Origin: Altererythrobacter sp. BO-6
GTDB taxonomy: Bacteria; Pseudomonadota; Alphaproteobacteria; Sphingomonadales; Sphingomonadaceae
Assembly: GCF_011047315.1 (NCBI RefSeq)
Contig: NZ_CP049259.1
Coordinates: forward strand, 1,054,001 to 1,118,000
DNA length: 64,000 nt
Reading direction: 5' to 3'
The notes beneath the pieces were generated by a model, which saw only the letters and a list, made by a program, of their open reading frames with translations, was not told where the DNA came from and ran no database searches. Of the stretch, positions 1 through 8,980 are shown in pieces. The translations under genes were made by a program, and so were the position numbers. Numbering within the stretch: position 1 is the stretch's first letter; the number at the start of each line of letters is the position of its first letter.

Positions 1-579
1 AAACGTCAACTGCCATGGCGCAAAAGTTCCAAAAGGCAGTGTTTGCGGGCCGATAGCCTCGAGCTTGGCGTAGAGGAACCCGCCGACCATCAATGCAAAG
101 CCGGAACCGATGAAGCCGGAGCCGGTGAAAACGCTGACCGCGGCCGGGAGTTTCTCTTTGGAAAAATAATCCGAAATGATCGAGAAGCCTGCGGGAGCGA
201 GTGTCGCCTCACCGATCCCCACCAGCATGCGGGTGATAAACAGTACCGCAAAACCGATCGCGAGGCCGCTTGAGAATGTCGCTGCCGACCAGCAGATCAA
301 GCCGCCCAGGATCACCCATTTCCGGTTATGGCGATCTGCCAGCCAAGCCAGCGGCAACGCCATGAACGCATAAAGCAACGCAAAGGAAAATCCCTGCAGC
401 AGGCTGATCTGGACGTCGGTGAGAGCCAGATCTGCCTTGATCGGCTCTACCAGCAGGTTGATTATCTGGCGGTCGATCCAGCTGACGATAGAAGCAATCG
501 AAAGGGCGATGACGACGAACCATGCCTGCTTGCTCGAAGGAAGCTGGATTGGCGCGGTTTTGCTGGTGGATTGCAACAT
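1..579 (-). CDS. MFS transporter, N-terminal part (runs off the window)
   Basis: The reverse strand is open from an ATG at 579 to the window edge, giving 193 residues that begin MLQSTSKTAPIQLPSSKQ. Hydrophobic helices alternate with short charged loops. The loop after helix 2 reads LADRHNRKW, which resembles the MFS signature between helices 2 and 3, and a later segment reads RMLVGIGEATLAPAG, typical of helix 4 in spinster-like and hexuronate/aromatic-acid MFS carriers. It is divergent from the flavin oxidase at 699, with about 120 bases between them. By position it probably imports the substrate of the catabolic cluster to the right, but nothing in the sequence identifies that substrate. The C-terminal half lies outside the window. 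Confidence 0.85.
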   Translation of the reverse strand, partial: MLQSTSKTAPIQLPSSKQAWFVVIALSIASIVSWIDRQIINLLVEPIKADLALTDVQISLLQGFSFALLYAFMALPLAWLADRHNRKWVILGGLICWSAATFSSGLAIGFAVLFITRMLVGIGEATLAPAGFSIISDYFSKEKLPAAVSVFTGSGFIGSGFALMVGGFLYAKLEAIGPQTLPFGTFAPWQLTF

Positions 580-698
580 GGCGACTGCCTACTCCGCTCT
601 CGTTCAAGGCGCACACTGAGGGACGTCAATATCCGCGTGGTGGACAAGGCCCTGCCGACCCTCGCGAGCAAGGTAGTTTCGCATACAAATTTGCATTG

Positions 699-2294
699 AT
701 GACCTCTGCCTTCGGTTCCAATGTCGATAATGCTGACGATGCGATCGTTCCGCTCGCCGGGCTGGTCGCTGAGCTCGGTGAGGAGGCCGTCGAAACACGC
801 GAGAACGAGCGGCGCTTCGCCAGCCAGGATCTGTTTTTCGAGGGGATCTTGCCGCTGGCCGTGGTTTCGCCCTCTTCCACCGCGCAAGTTGCTTCGCTGG
901 TCGAATGGTGCGTGCAACACAGGGTAGCGATTTGCCCGCGCGGCGGAGGCATGAGCTATACAGAGGCCTTCCAGCCTCAAGACGGTCGCAGCGTGATACT
1001 CGACTTCGCCAGGCTCGCGCAGATCCGCCAAATCAACCTCGAAGACGGGAACGTCACGGTTGAGGCCGGATGCACCTGGGCTGCGCTGGACGATGCGCTC
1101 GCCAAGCATGGTATGCGTGCGCGATTCTGGGGGCCGATGTCAGGTCGCACGGCCACAATCGGCGGCTCTTTGAGCCAGGGATCGGTCACCTTCGGTTCGG
1201 GAGTGACGGGCGCCTCAGCCAATGCGGTCAAAAGCTTCGAGATCGTTTCCGGCACCGGAAGCGTTCTCCTCACCGGCTCTGACGGCAGCGCGGGGACCGG
1301 CCCGTTCAATCGCCATTTCGGACCCGACCTGACCGGGATCTTTGCCAATGATGCCGGCGCGCTGGGAATCAAGACCGCTGCGACGCTCGAAATCGAACCT
1401 AGACCCGAACTGGTCAACGGCCTGTCGTTCGCGTTCAATGGCTTCGACCTGATGTCTGACATGCTGCGCGAAGTGCGATTGCGACGGCTGGCGAGCGAAT
1501 TGCTGGCGATGGATGCAGATGTGGCCCGGCAGAACGCAGGGCCACCCGACCTTGTCAGGGATGCCAAAGCAGCGTGGCGCATAGGCCTTGCGGCTGGCAG
1601 TCTTACCGCAGCAGTCAGCCGGGTTGCGCGCATTGCCATGGCTGGCAGGCGCTTCCTCGACGGCGCGGCCTACACGGCTCATTTCGTGGTCGAAGCGCGC
1701 GACCGGGACGAGATGCGCAGCCGCCTCAAGGCGATCAAACAACTCGCGAAAGGCGGGAAGGAAATCGTCAACACGGTGCCGCTATCGATCCGGGCCATAC
1801 CGTTCCCAGAGCTTCCGGTAACGCACCCAGATGGCCGCAGGATGCTGCCGATCCATGGCGTGATCGCGGAGTCGCGGATCAAGCAATTTCATCGCGACTA
1901 TCTGGCGCTGAAGGCAAGACGGCATGAACAGATGGCAGCCTGCGATGTGACCGTTGCGGAATTCTTCGCCGGCATTGCCGGAATCGGCACGCTCTATGAG
2001 CCCGTATTCTACTGGCCGGACGACCGCATGCTGTATCACGAACGGCGCAATCCGGCCTATCTTGAAGGCGTGGCACAGAACTATCCAGCAAATGAAGCGG
2101 GTCGCGCGCTTGTTCGCGATCTGGTTGGCGAGATCGTGCAGCTCATGCGCGAGCACGGCAGCACCCATTTCCAGATCGGGCGCCTCTATCCCTATGCGGA
2201 AGCCCGCGAAGGCGAGGCAAGTGCACTCATGAAAGACCTCAAGCGGCGGCTCGATCCGCATGGCATCCTCAATCCCGGAGCGCTTGGCCTGTGA
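699..2294 (+). CDS. FAD-linked oxidase / dehydrogenase of the VAO (PCMH) family
   Basis: A 531-residue flavoprotein. An N-terminal FAD-binding PCMH domain (about residues 40-230) contains CPRGGGMSYTE and a long glycine-rich stretch ending TIGGSLSQGS. The C-terminal FAD-oxidase domain ends with LKRRLDPHGILNPG, the typical tail of vanillyl-alcohol oxidase and 4-cresol dehydrogenase relatives. Such enzymes oxidise alcohols, hydroxy acids or para-alkylphenols; the substrate here is unknown. The frame stays open further upstream to 522, but that would overlap the divergent transporter, so the ATG at 699 is preferred although no strong ribosome site precedes it. The stop overlaps the GTG of the next gene (GTGA), indicating translational coupling with the monooxygenase. 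Confidence 0.85.
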   Translation: MTSAFGSNVDNADDAIVPLAGLVAELGEEAVETRENERRFASQDLFFEGILPLAVVSPSSTAQVASLVEWCVQHRVAICPRGGGMSYTEAFQPQDGRSVILDFARLAQIRQINLEDGNVTVEAGCTWAALDDALAKHGMRARFWGPMSGRTATIGGSLSQGSVTFGSGVTGASANAVKSFEIVSGTGSVLLTGSDGSAGTGPFNRHFGPDLTGIFANDAGALGIKTAATLEIEPRPELVNGLSFAFNGFDLMSDMLREVRLRRLASELLAMDADVARQNAGPPDLVRDAKAAWRIGLAAGSLTAAVSRVARIAMAGRRFLDGAAYTAHFVVEARDRDEMRSRLKAIKQLAKGGKEIVNTVPLSIRAIPFPELPVTHPDGRRMLPIHGVIAESRIKQFHRDYLALKARRHEQMAACDVTVAEFFAGIAGIGTLYEPVFYWPDDRMLYHERRNPAYLEGVAQNYPANEAGRALVRDLVGEIVQLMREHGSTHFQIGRLYPYAEAREGEASALMKDLKRRLDPHGILNPGALGL

Positions 2295-3445
2295 CAAGGA
2301 TCGCCATTGTCGGAGGGGGGATCGGCGGACTTACCGCCGGGATCGCGCTACAGAAGGCGGGGTACGAACCGCTGGTCTATGAACGCGCACCTCAATTCGG
2401 TGAAGTGGGGGCGGGCCTTTCCATCAGCCCCAACGCGGTCAAGGGGCTGGAAAGCCTGGGCTTTGCCGATTTCCTGCGCGCGACCTGCAACGAACCGCTC
2501 GACCAGTTCATCCTGCACGGGCAAACAGGCGAGCAACTGCAGCGCTTTGACCGCCGCGACTGCCGCGAAACCTATGGCGGCTCCTACTACCAGATCCACC
2601 GCGCGGACATGCTCGATGCGCTGGTCAAGGCGTTCGGCACCCGGAACTGCCGGATGGGCAAGTCGCTGAAGACGCTCGAGCAGCGCAAAGACCATATACT
2701 GCTGGGCTTTGACGACAACAGCTCGGCGGAGGCCGACATCGTAATCGGAGTGGATGGCCTGCGGTCGGTCGTGCGTGACATCCTGTTCGATACGCCCGAC
2801 CCAAAATTCAGCGGGCATGTGGCGTGGCGTGCGCTGATCCCGGGCAACCGCCTGAGCCCGCGCGCAACGGAGCGCAGCAACATCAATCACATCGGCGCGG
2901 GCCAGAACCTGGTGACTTATCCGATCCGCGGCACCGAGCTGGTCAACATGGTCGCGCTTACCCGGGCCAGCGGCTGGGTCGAGGAAAGCTGGAATGCCAA
3001 GGCCAAGCCTGCCGAACTCGCCGCGCTGTTCGAAGGTTGGGCGCCCTATGTCACCGAAGTGATCGCCGCGATCGGCGAAGACGATCTTTATCGCTGGGGC
3101 TTGTTCATCCGCGAGCCGCTCAAGCAATGGGTCAAGGGCCGAATCGGCCTACTTGGCGATGCCGCGCATCCGATGCTGCCGTATATGGGCCAGGGCGCTT
3201 CGTCGGCGATTGAAGACGCTGTGGTGCTGGGCCGGTGCTTTGCCGCATGCAAGGACCCAGTCGACGCCTTGTCATTCTATGAGCGGGCGCGGGTCGAACG
3301 CGCGGCCTTTCTGCAGGCAGAAAGCAACCTTGGCGGTGACCGGTTGCAGGCACTTGATCCCTACGTCCTGCGCGACAACCCGCCGAAGAACGAAGACGCC
3401 CTGGGCATCTTCTCTTACGATCCTTCAACAGTCGAACTGGCCTGA
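2291..3445 (+). CDS. FAD-dependent monooxygenase (salicylate-hydroxylase-like)
   Basis: 384 residues, starting at a GTG inside the stop of the preceding oxidase. It has all three group A flavin hydroxylase signatures: the N-terminal Rossmann GGGIGGLTAGIALQKAG (residues 7-23), the central VDGLRS segment of the NAD(P)H/FAD DG motif, and GDAAHPMLPYMGQGA near residue 295, which binds the FAD ribityl chain. The family hydroxylates aromatic or related ring compounds with O2 and NAD(P)H. Coupling to the VAO-type oxidase suggests two successive oxidations of one substrate. Cytoplasmic, with no signal peptide. A perfect hairpin follows the stop. Substrate not assignable. Confidence 0.87.
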   Translation: MTRIAIVGGGIGGLTAGIALQKAGYEPLVYERAPQFGEVGAGLSISPNAVKGLESLGFADFLRATCNEPLDQFILHGQTGEQLQRFDRRDCRETYGGSYYQIHRADMLDALVKAFGTRNCRMGKSLKTLEQRKDHILLGFDDNSSAEADIVIGVDGLRSVVRDILFDTPDPKFSGHVAWRALIPGNRLSPRATERSNINHIGAGQNLVTYPIRGTELVNMVALTRASGWVEESWNAKAKPAELAALFEGWAPYVTEVIAAIGEDDLYRWGLFIREPLKQWVKGRIGLLGDAAHPMLPYMGQGASSAIEDAVVLGRCFAACKDPVDALSFYERARVERAAFLQAESNLGGDRLQALDPYVLRDNPPKNEDALGIFSYDPSTVELA

Positions 3446-3452
3446 CAGAAAA

Positions 3453-3478
3453 GCGCGCGCGGATCGCTCCGCGCGCGC
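3453..3478. terminator. Perfect 11-bp hairpin between convergent genes
   Basis: GCGCGCGCGGA pairs perfectly with TCCGCGCGCGC around a TCGC loop. It lies between the stop of the monooxygenase and the stop of the convergent methyltransferase. There is no strong T-run, so it may be a weak or factor-assisted bidirectional terminator. Confidence 0.6.
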
Positions 3479-3509
3479 CCTCCCCCTGCGATTATTGCCC
3501 CGATGAAAT

Positions 3510-4601
3510 TCAGCCGGGCTTGCGCGCGACCAGCGATTGCAGAAAGCCATTGGTCAGCCCAGGCCCCTGCTCGACCATAAAGCCGGCTTCTTCGATGATG
3601 CCGCGGAAGTCGCTGGCAACGAAAGCCGGCGAATAGGGCTCGCAATTGTTCTTGCTGTCATAGTCGACCAGGAAGCGGGTCGAAGCGCTGACCTGATTCT
3701 TGTCGTTGCTGGGAAATTCGTAAATCGTGAATACCCCGCCCGGGCGGAGCACGCGGAAGGTTTCCGCAATGATTTCCCTCATCTTCGGCACCGGGACTTC
3801 GTGAAACAGGATGTAGCTTAGCACCATGTCGAACGAGCCATCTGCGAAGCCGGTCTCCTCCGCCAATGCCTGCTTGAAATGCACTTCCTTGCCGTGTTCG
3901 ACCGCGCGGGCATGGGCATAGCGGATCATCGGCTTGCCTACATCGAGGCCCCAGACCTCGGCCTCTGGATACAAATCCTTCAACACAGTTGTGGCTTGTC
4001 CGATCGAACAACCGATATCGAGAATGCGTTCGACCTTTCCGTCAGCCGGCCGGGTCGCTTTTTCGGCTAGCTCGATGTGGAGCTCGTCCTGGTCGTTGAA
4101 GCCTTCATAGAAAACCTTGGTGCCATAGTGGAACACGATCCCGCCCATCGGATCGTCGGTATAGCCGCCTGGCTGGCAGTGGATTTCCCGGCGGGTGTAG
4201 TCAGGCTCCACGAAATCGGGATCGATATGGATGCGCTCTGGATGCCTGGCTTCGGCTTCGTCCATGTAGGCCATCACGGCATCGATATCGCGATAGAAGC
4301 TTTCACGCGTGCGGCGCCACATCATTTCCTGCTGGGTGCGGACGAAACGCTGGAAAGTCGGCGTGACGGGATTCTGGCCGAAGACCTTGCGGATCTCGCT
4401 CAGCTTGATCGCTTCCCCCTCCGCGGGCTGCTCAACCTCGCCCTTGTCCAGCGCCTTCGCAAGTGCAGCTTCGCCATGCTCCGCCACCTTCGGGAACATC
4501 TCCTGGATCGCAAGGCGGCGAAAGCTGGTGATGAATTCCAGATAGCTTTCATCGGCAAGCGTGGTTGGGCGAGGCAGAACGCCAATCTGGCCGCGGCTCA
4601 T
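3510..4601 (-). CDS. Class I SAM-dependent methyltransferase
   Basis: 364 residues starting at ATG 4601, preceded on the minus strand by AGGAG seven bases upstream. The N-terminal ~150 residues form a charged domain of unknown role. The C-terminal half is a Rossmann methyltransferase: motif I ILDIGCSIGQ, an acidic residue in WGLDVGKPMI that binds the SAM ribose, FADGSFDMVLSYILFHE (motif IV) and LRPGGVFTIYEFP. Upstream codons happen to stay in frame to 4994, but the AGGAG site and the ATGA overlap with the small upstream gene show that translation starts at 4601. Family members methylate small molecules. The acceptor is unknown; catabolic context suggests an O- or C-methylation step or processing of a methylated substrate. 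Confidence 0.85.
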   Translation of the reverse strand: MSRGQIGVLPRPTTLADESYLEFITSFRRLAIQEMFPKVAEHGEAALAKALDKGEVEQPAEGEAIKLSEIRKVFGQNPVTPTFQRFVRTQQEMMWRRTRESFYRDIDAVMAYMDEAEARHPERIHIDPDFVEPDYTRREIHCQPGGYTDDPMGGIVFHYGTKVFYEGFNDQDELHIELAEKATRPADGKVERILDIGCSIGQATTVLKDLYPEAEVWGLDVGKPMIRYAHARAVEHGKEVHFKQALAEETGFADGSFDMVLSYILFHEVPVPKMREIIAETFRVLRPGGVFTIYEFPSNDKNQVSASTRFLVDYDSKNNCEPYSPAFVASDFRGIIEEAGFMVEQGPGLTNGFLQSLVARKPG

Positions 4602-4943
4602 GACTGATCTCCTGTAGGCATCGATACGCCGGCCACGGGCCGACGGACAAAACTTCCGAACACACGCTGCACCATGGCCGCGCGCTCTTCCCGCGCGCGC
4701 AGCGATTTCCGCTTCGTCGGGCAGGTGCTGCTCGATTTCCTCGCTGACGTTAAGGCCATGCTTTTCCAGCACCTTTTCCAGCACATTGACCCGGTCATGG
4801 AATGTCCAGGTTGCGGCTGACAGCTCAAGCAAAGCGTCAAGTATATTGTCGAGCACGACATTGTCGAAATAGGCCTTGCCCGGACCGCCGATCTCCTCAC
4901 CCAGCTGGGCCGGCACCGCTGCGGTCTTGCCTTGCTCATTCAT
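4598..4943 (-). pseudogene. Small conserved-looking protein of unknown function, frame-disrupted
   Basis: Starts at ATG 4943 (MNEQGKTAAVPAQLGEEIGG). It is open for about 80 residues of sensible acidic, helical sequence up to LPDEAEIAAR. Beyond a (GC)n run at 4691-4702 the plausible protein continues in another frame as REERAAMVQRVFGSFVRRP and stops at a TGA overlapping the methyltransferase ATG (ATGA). Restoring one GC dinucleotide, or removing one base, joins the parts into a protein of roughly 114 residues. I recognise no family. The coupling implies it is co-made with the methyltransferase, perhaps as an accessory subunit; that is inference. The break may be real or a sequencing slip in the GC repeat. 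Confidence 0.6.
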
Positions 4944-5106
4944 AGTGCAGTCTCTGGTCTTTCGCGCATTCGCAACATCGTCATATTCGACCAAATATCA
5001 GACCAACCAAGCATCTCGAAAGGTCCTCGTCTCATTATCCGCCCAATGGATAGTGCGCAGCGGGCAAGAGCACCGTCCCAAGAGAGTTCTTAAAAGGACT
5101 GCCATC

Positions 5107-6992
5107 ATGCCAAAAACGTCCCGATATTCTGACGTCTATCGCCGGTCGATCGAAGCGCCTGAATCCTTCTGGGCAGAGCAGGCCGAGGCACTCGATTGGT
5201 TCAAACGCTGGGACAAGGTGCTGGATCATGCGTCTGACGCAATTCCGCGCTGGTTCGTCGGCGGCGAAATCAACGCCTGCTACAATTGCGTCGATCGCCA
5301 TGTCGAGGCGGGCCATGGCGACGATATCGCGCTGATTTACGAAAGCCCCGTCACAAGTACTTCTCGCCAGCTTACCTACGCTGCCTTGCAGGAAGCAACT
5401 TCGCGAGTTGGCGGAGCACTTCGATCGCTGGGTGTTGGAAAAGGCGATCGAAAGTGCTGATCTACATGCCCAATTCGCCCGAGGCCGTGATTGCCATGCT
5501 CGCCTGCGCGCGGATCGGCGCGATCCATTCGGTCGTGTTCGGCGGATTTGCCGCGCCAGAACTCGCAAGCCGGATCGACGATGCAGAACCCAAAGTGGTG
5601 CTTGCCGCAAGCTGCGGGATCGAAGGCGCGAAAGTGCTGCCCTACCAGCCGATCCTGCGCGATGCCTATGCGATCGCGCGGCACTCGCCCGTAGCAACCG
5701 TCTATTGGCAACGCGACGAGCAAATTGCCGATCTTTCAGCGGATGCGGACCATGACTGGGCCGAATTGCTCAGCAAGGCAAAGGCCGTGGAATGCGTTCC
5801 GGTCGCCGCAACCGATCCGCTCTATATCCTTTATACCTCGGGCACGACCGGCCAGCCCAAGGGCATTGTGCGCGATACCGGCGGGCACCTCGTCACACTC
5901 AACTGGAGCATGGACGGCATCTACAGCTGCCCACCGGGCGAGGCGTTCTGGGCCGCCAGCGATGTCGGCTGGGTCGTGGGCCATAGCTACATCTGCTATG
6001 CGCCGCTGCTGCACCGCAATCCGAGCGTTATCTTCGAAGGCAAGCCGGTCGGCACGCCTGATGCAGGCATCTTCTGGCGGATCATGGCAAAGCACCGCGT
6101 GCGCAGCTTTTTCACCGCGCCCACGGCGCTGCGCGCCATCAAGCAGATCGACCCGCAGGGCGCGCTGGCCGATGGACATGACCTGGCCAACCTCAAGGCC
6201 GTGTTCCTGGCGGGCGAGCGGACCGACCCCGATACGCTGGAATGGACCGCCAGGCTGCTCCAAGTCCCAGTAGTTGACCATTGGTGGCAGACCGAGACTG
6301 GCAGCGCGATTACCGCAAACCCTCTTGGGATAGAACAACTGCCAATCAAGCCGGGATCATCAACCTTACCGATGCCCGGCTGGAACCTCGCCTGTGTCGA
6401 CGAACAAGGCGAAACCGTCGCGCCCGGCGAAAGCGGCGCAATCGTTGCCCGCATGCCCCTGCCGCCCGGTTTCGCGCCTACGCTATGGAACGCCCCCGAG
6501 CGCTACCGGCAGGCCTATCTCGAGCGGTTCCCCGGCAACTATCTGACTGGAGATGCGGGCTTCTTCGACGAGGACGGCTATCTTCATGTCATGGCGCGGA
6601 TCGACGATGTCATGAATGTTGCCGGACACAGGCTGTCATCGTCCGCCATGGAAGAGGTTCTGGCCGCGCATCCGGCCGTCGCGGAGTGTGCTGTTATCGG
6701 CATGGCAGACGCGCTCAAAGGGCAAGTCCCGGTCGGCTTCGTCGTTTTGAAGGCAGGCGCAAATGTCTCGGCCGAAGTGCTTGCGGTGGAGCTGGTTGCA
6801 GCGGTGCGTGCGCAAATCGGCCCGGTCGCCGCTTTCAAGCGTGTGCATGTTCTGCCCAAACTGCCCAAGACCCGCTCAGGCAAGATCCTGCGCAAGACCA
6901 TCCGCGAAATCGCCGATGGGGAAGAGCCGAAGATCCCGCCGACCATCGAGGACCGCAGCGTGCTGGCAAACATCGAGGCAATTTTCGCATGA
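5107..6992 (+). pseudogene. prpE: Propionyl-CoA-synthetase-like acyl-CoA synthetase, frameshifted at about 5450
   Basis: Two open segments join into a protein of about 628 residues, the usual PrpE length. The first starts at ATG 5107 (after AAAGGA) and reads WAEQAEALDWFKRWDKVLD, then GGEINACYNCVDRHVEAG, both typical of the ACS N-terminal domain. It hits TGA at 5458-5460 just after LGVGKGDRK. The second continues one frame over with VLIYMPNSPEAVIAMLACAR, the AMP-binding loop YTSGTTGQPKGIVRD, WWQTETGSA, the TGDAGFFDEDG hinge and the acylation Lys in KTRSGKILRK. One missing base near 5449-5453 explains the break. The enzyme would activate a short-chain acid (propionate-like) with ATP and CoA. 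The stop overlaps the next ATG (ATGA). Confidence 0.85.
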
Positions 6993-7870
6993 CCGGAGTA
7001 TCGTCACAAAGCGCAGCGGCACAATTGCGGCACATGCTCGATACGCAAGATGTGGTCGTTGCCCCGGGCATCTATGACCATATGAGCCTGCTGCTGGCGC
7101 AAGCGGCGGGGCACAAGGCGCTCTACGCTTCGGGCTACTGGGGCACCGCGTCGGCACTTGGCGAAGCCGATGTCGGGATTGCGGGAATGAGCGATTTCGC
7201 GTCCGTCTTCGGGCGCTTTGCCGCCCGCGCCAAAGTGCCGGTCATCGCCGATGCCGACACCGGTTTTGGCAGCCTAACCAATTTGCGGCGCGCGGTGCAG
7301 CTTTATTCGCATGCCGGCATTGCCGCGATGCAGATCGAAGACCAGCCTTTCCCCAAGATTTGCGGCCATGTCGGGCGTGCAACTTCGGTGCCGTCGCAAG
7401 AGATGGTGAAGCGCATGCAAGTGGCGGTGGAAGCGCGCGAGGGCGGCGAGATGCTGATCATCGCGCGCACCGATGCCAGGCGCAGCGAAGGCCTAAATTC
7501 CGCCATTGATCGCCTGGCTGCCTATGCCGAAGCGGGTGCCGATGTGCTGTTCATCGAAGCACCGGAAAGCGAAGAGGAGATCGCGCAGGCCGCAGGCGCG
7601 CTCGCCAAACCGCTGATGATCAATGCCGCGCACGGCGGCTTTACGCCGATCCTTTCGCCTTCTGGATATGCCAAGCTGGGAGCAAGGCTGGTGATCTATC
7701 CGGCCGGCGCGCCCCTGTCTGCCCTTGGCGCAGCGGCAAAATTCTACGCCGGACTCGCCGCAGACAATGCCAACCCGTCACACGACGCGATGTTCGACTT
7801 CAAGGAAATCTCGCGCCTGCTCGGGATGGAAGAGATCGTAGCCTTCCAGGATCGACACGGGAGCGCCTGA
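6989..7870 (+). CDS. Isocitrate lyase / PEP mutase family C-C lyase (methylisocitrate- or dimethylmalate-lyase-like)
   Basis: 293 residues with the start overlapping the synthetase stop (ATGA). The TIM-barrel signature of the family is present: VIADADTGFG (residues 85-94, Mg2+-binding Asp88/Asp90) and the mobile catalytic loop FPKICGHVG with K123, C125 and H127. The K-x-CGH loop is the mark of true lyases rather than PEP phosphonomutases. Known activities are 2-methylisocitrate to succinate plus pyruvate and 2,3-dimethylmalate to propionate plus pyruvate. Close coupling to a PrpE-like synthetase favours release of a short-chain acid that is then activated; this is inference. The gene runs directly (stop/start overlap) into the alcohol dehydrogenase. 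Confidence 0.82.
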   Translation: MTGVSSQSAAAQLRHMLDTQDVVVAPGIYDHMSLLLAQAAGHKALYASGYWGTASALGEADVGIAGMSDFASVFGRFAARAKVPVIADADTGFGSLTNLRRAVQLYSHAGIAAMQIEDQPFPKICGHVGRATSVPSQEMVKRMQVAVEAREGGEMLIIARTDARRSEGLNSAIDRLAAYAEAGADVLFIEAPESEEEIAQAAGALAKPLMINAAHGGFTPILSPSGYAKLGARLVIYPAGAPLSALGAAAKFYAGLAADNANPSHDAMFDFKEISRLLGMEEIVAFQDRHGSA

Positions 7871-8980
7871 TGCCTCGCGAAATCAGAGCGGCGGTGTGCG
7901 ATGGCGGCGGCGCTTCGCCAAGGATCGAAACGCTGCTCTTGGACGATCCGGCAGCCGACGAAGTCGTTGTCGAGATCAAGGCCGCAGGCATTTGCCACAC
8001 CGATCTCGGCATTGCCCAATGGAGGCGATCGCCCACGCGTGTTCGGCCATGAAGGTGCGGGCGTCGTGGTAGAGACAGGCTCTGCCGTCACGAAATTCCA
8101 AAAGGGCGACCGCGTGATCGCCACATTCGGTTCCTGCGGCGCATGCGCCAATTGCCAGGGCGGCCATCCTGCCTATTGTTTTGACGGGATTGCGCTCAAT
8201 ATCGAAGGAATGCGGGCGGCTGGCCGACCGGCTCTTACCCGACCTGACGGCAGCGAAGTAAGCGGCGCTTTTTTCCAGCAAAGCAGCTTTGCCACGCACG
8301 CGATCGCGACCGAGCGCAACCTTGTCCGCATTCCCGACGGGCTCGACATGGTCACCGCGGCCCCGCTCGGTTGCGGCATCCAGACCGGCGCGGGCGCGGT
8401 TTTCAACCAGCTCGGCGCGAAGGAAGGGCGCCCTCTGCTGGTCATTGGAGCAGGCGCCGTAGGCCTCGCGGCGATCATGGCTGGCCGCATTATCGGATGC
8501 GACCCGATCGTGGCGGTGGAGCTGATGCCTGCGCGCCGCGAATTGGCGCTGGCTTTGGGAGCGACCCAAGCGCTTGACGGGGCTGAGAGCGACTGGGTTG
8601 CGCAAGTGCGATCCATCACCCAGGGAGGCGCATCGGCGGCGCTGGACACTGCCGGCACACAAGCGACTTTCGAAGGATCGCTCGCCGCCATTCATAGCGG
8701 CGGGACGCTTGGTGTGCTGACCTTGCCCGGACCATTCGACGCACCGATTTCGCATCCCGGCGGGCTCGATTTCATGACCAAGACGATTGTCGGTGTGATC
8801 GAAGGCGATGCAGTACCGCAAACGTTTCTGCCGCTGCTGATCGCGCATCACGCCGCCGGTGACCTGCCGGTCGATCGGTTGATCCGAACCTATCCTTTCG
8901 AGAAAATCAGCGAAGCGTTTGCGGACGCCGCCGCAGGGCGCACAATCAAACCTGTCCTGACCTTTGGAGACGAATGCTGA
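7870..8980 (+). pseudogene. Zinc-dependent alcohol dehydrogenase, frameshifted at about 8025-8035
   Basis: Starts at ATG 7870, sharing its A with the preceding TGA. The first segment gives VVVEIKAAGICHTDLGIAQ with the catalytic-zinc Cys, then drifts and stops at 8050-8052. One frame over the protein resumes as PRVFGHEGAGVV (catalytic-zinc His/Glu) and continues with structural-zinc cysteines in CGACANCQGGHPAYC, the NAD-binding GAGAVGLAAI loop and an intact C terminus ending TFGDEC. The full product would be about 370 residues, normal for class III-like or aryl-alcohol dehydrogenases. The frame change needs one extra base (or two lost) near 8025-8035. Apart from this single indel the gene shows no decay. 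Confidence 0.83.

Noticed and set aside
522..698. Upstream extension of the flavin oxidase to an ATG at 522.
   Set aside because: It would overlap the start of the divergent MFS gene and adds sequence without family similarity.
3510..4994. A single 494-residue protein fusing the small upstream product to the methyltransferase.
   Set aside because: The middle part (about residues 92-131) has no protein-like character in that frame. A good AGGAG site and an ATGA overlap place the methyltransferase start at 4601.
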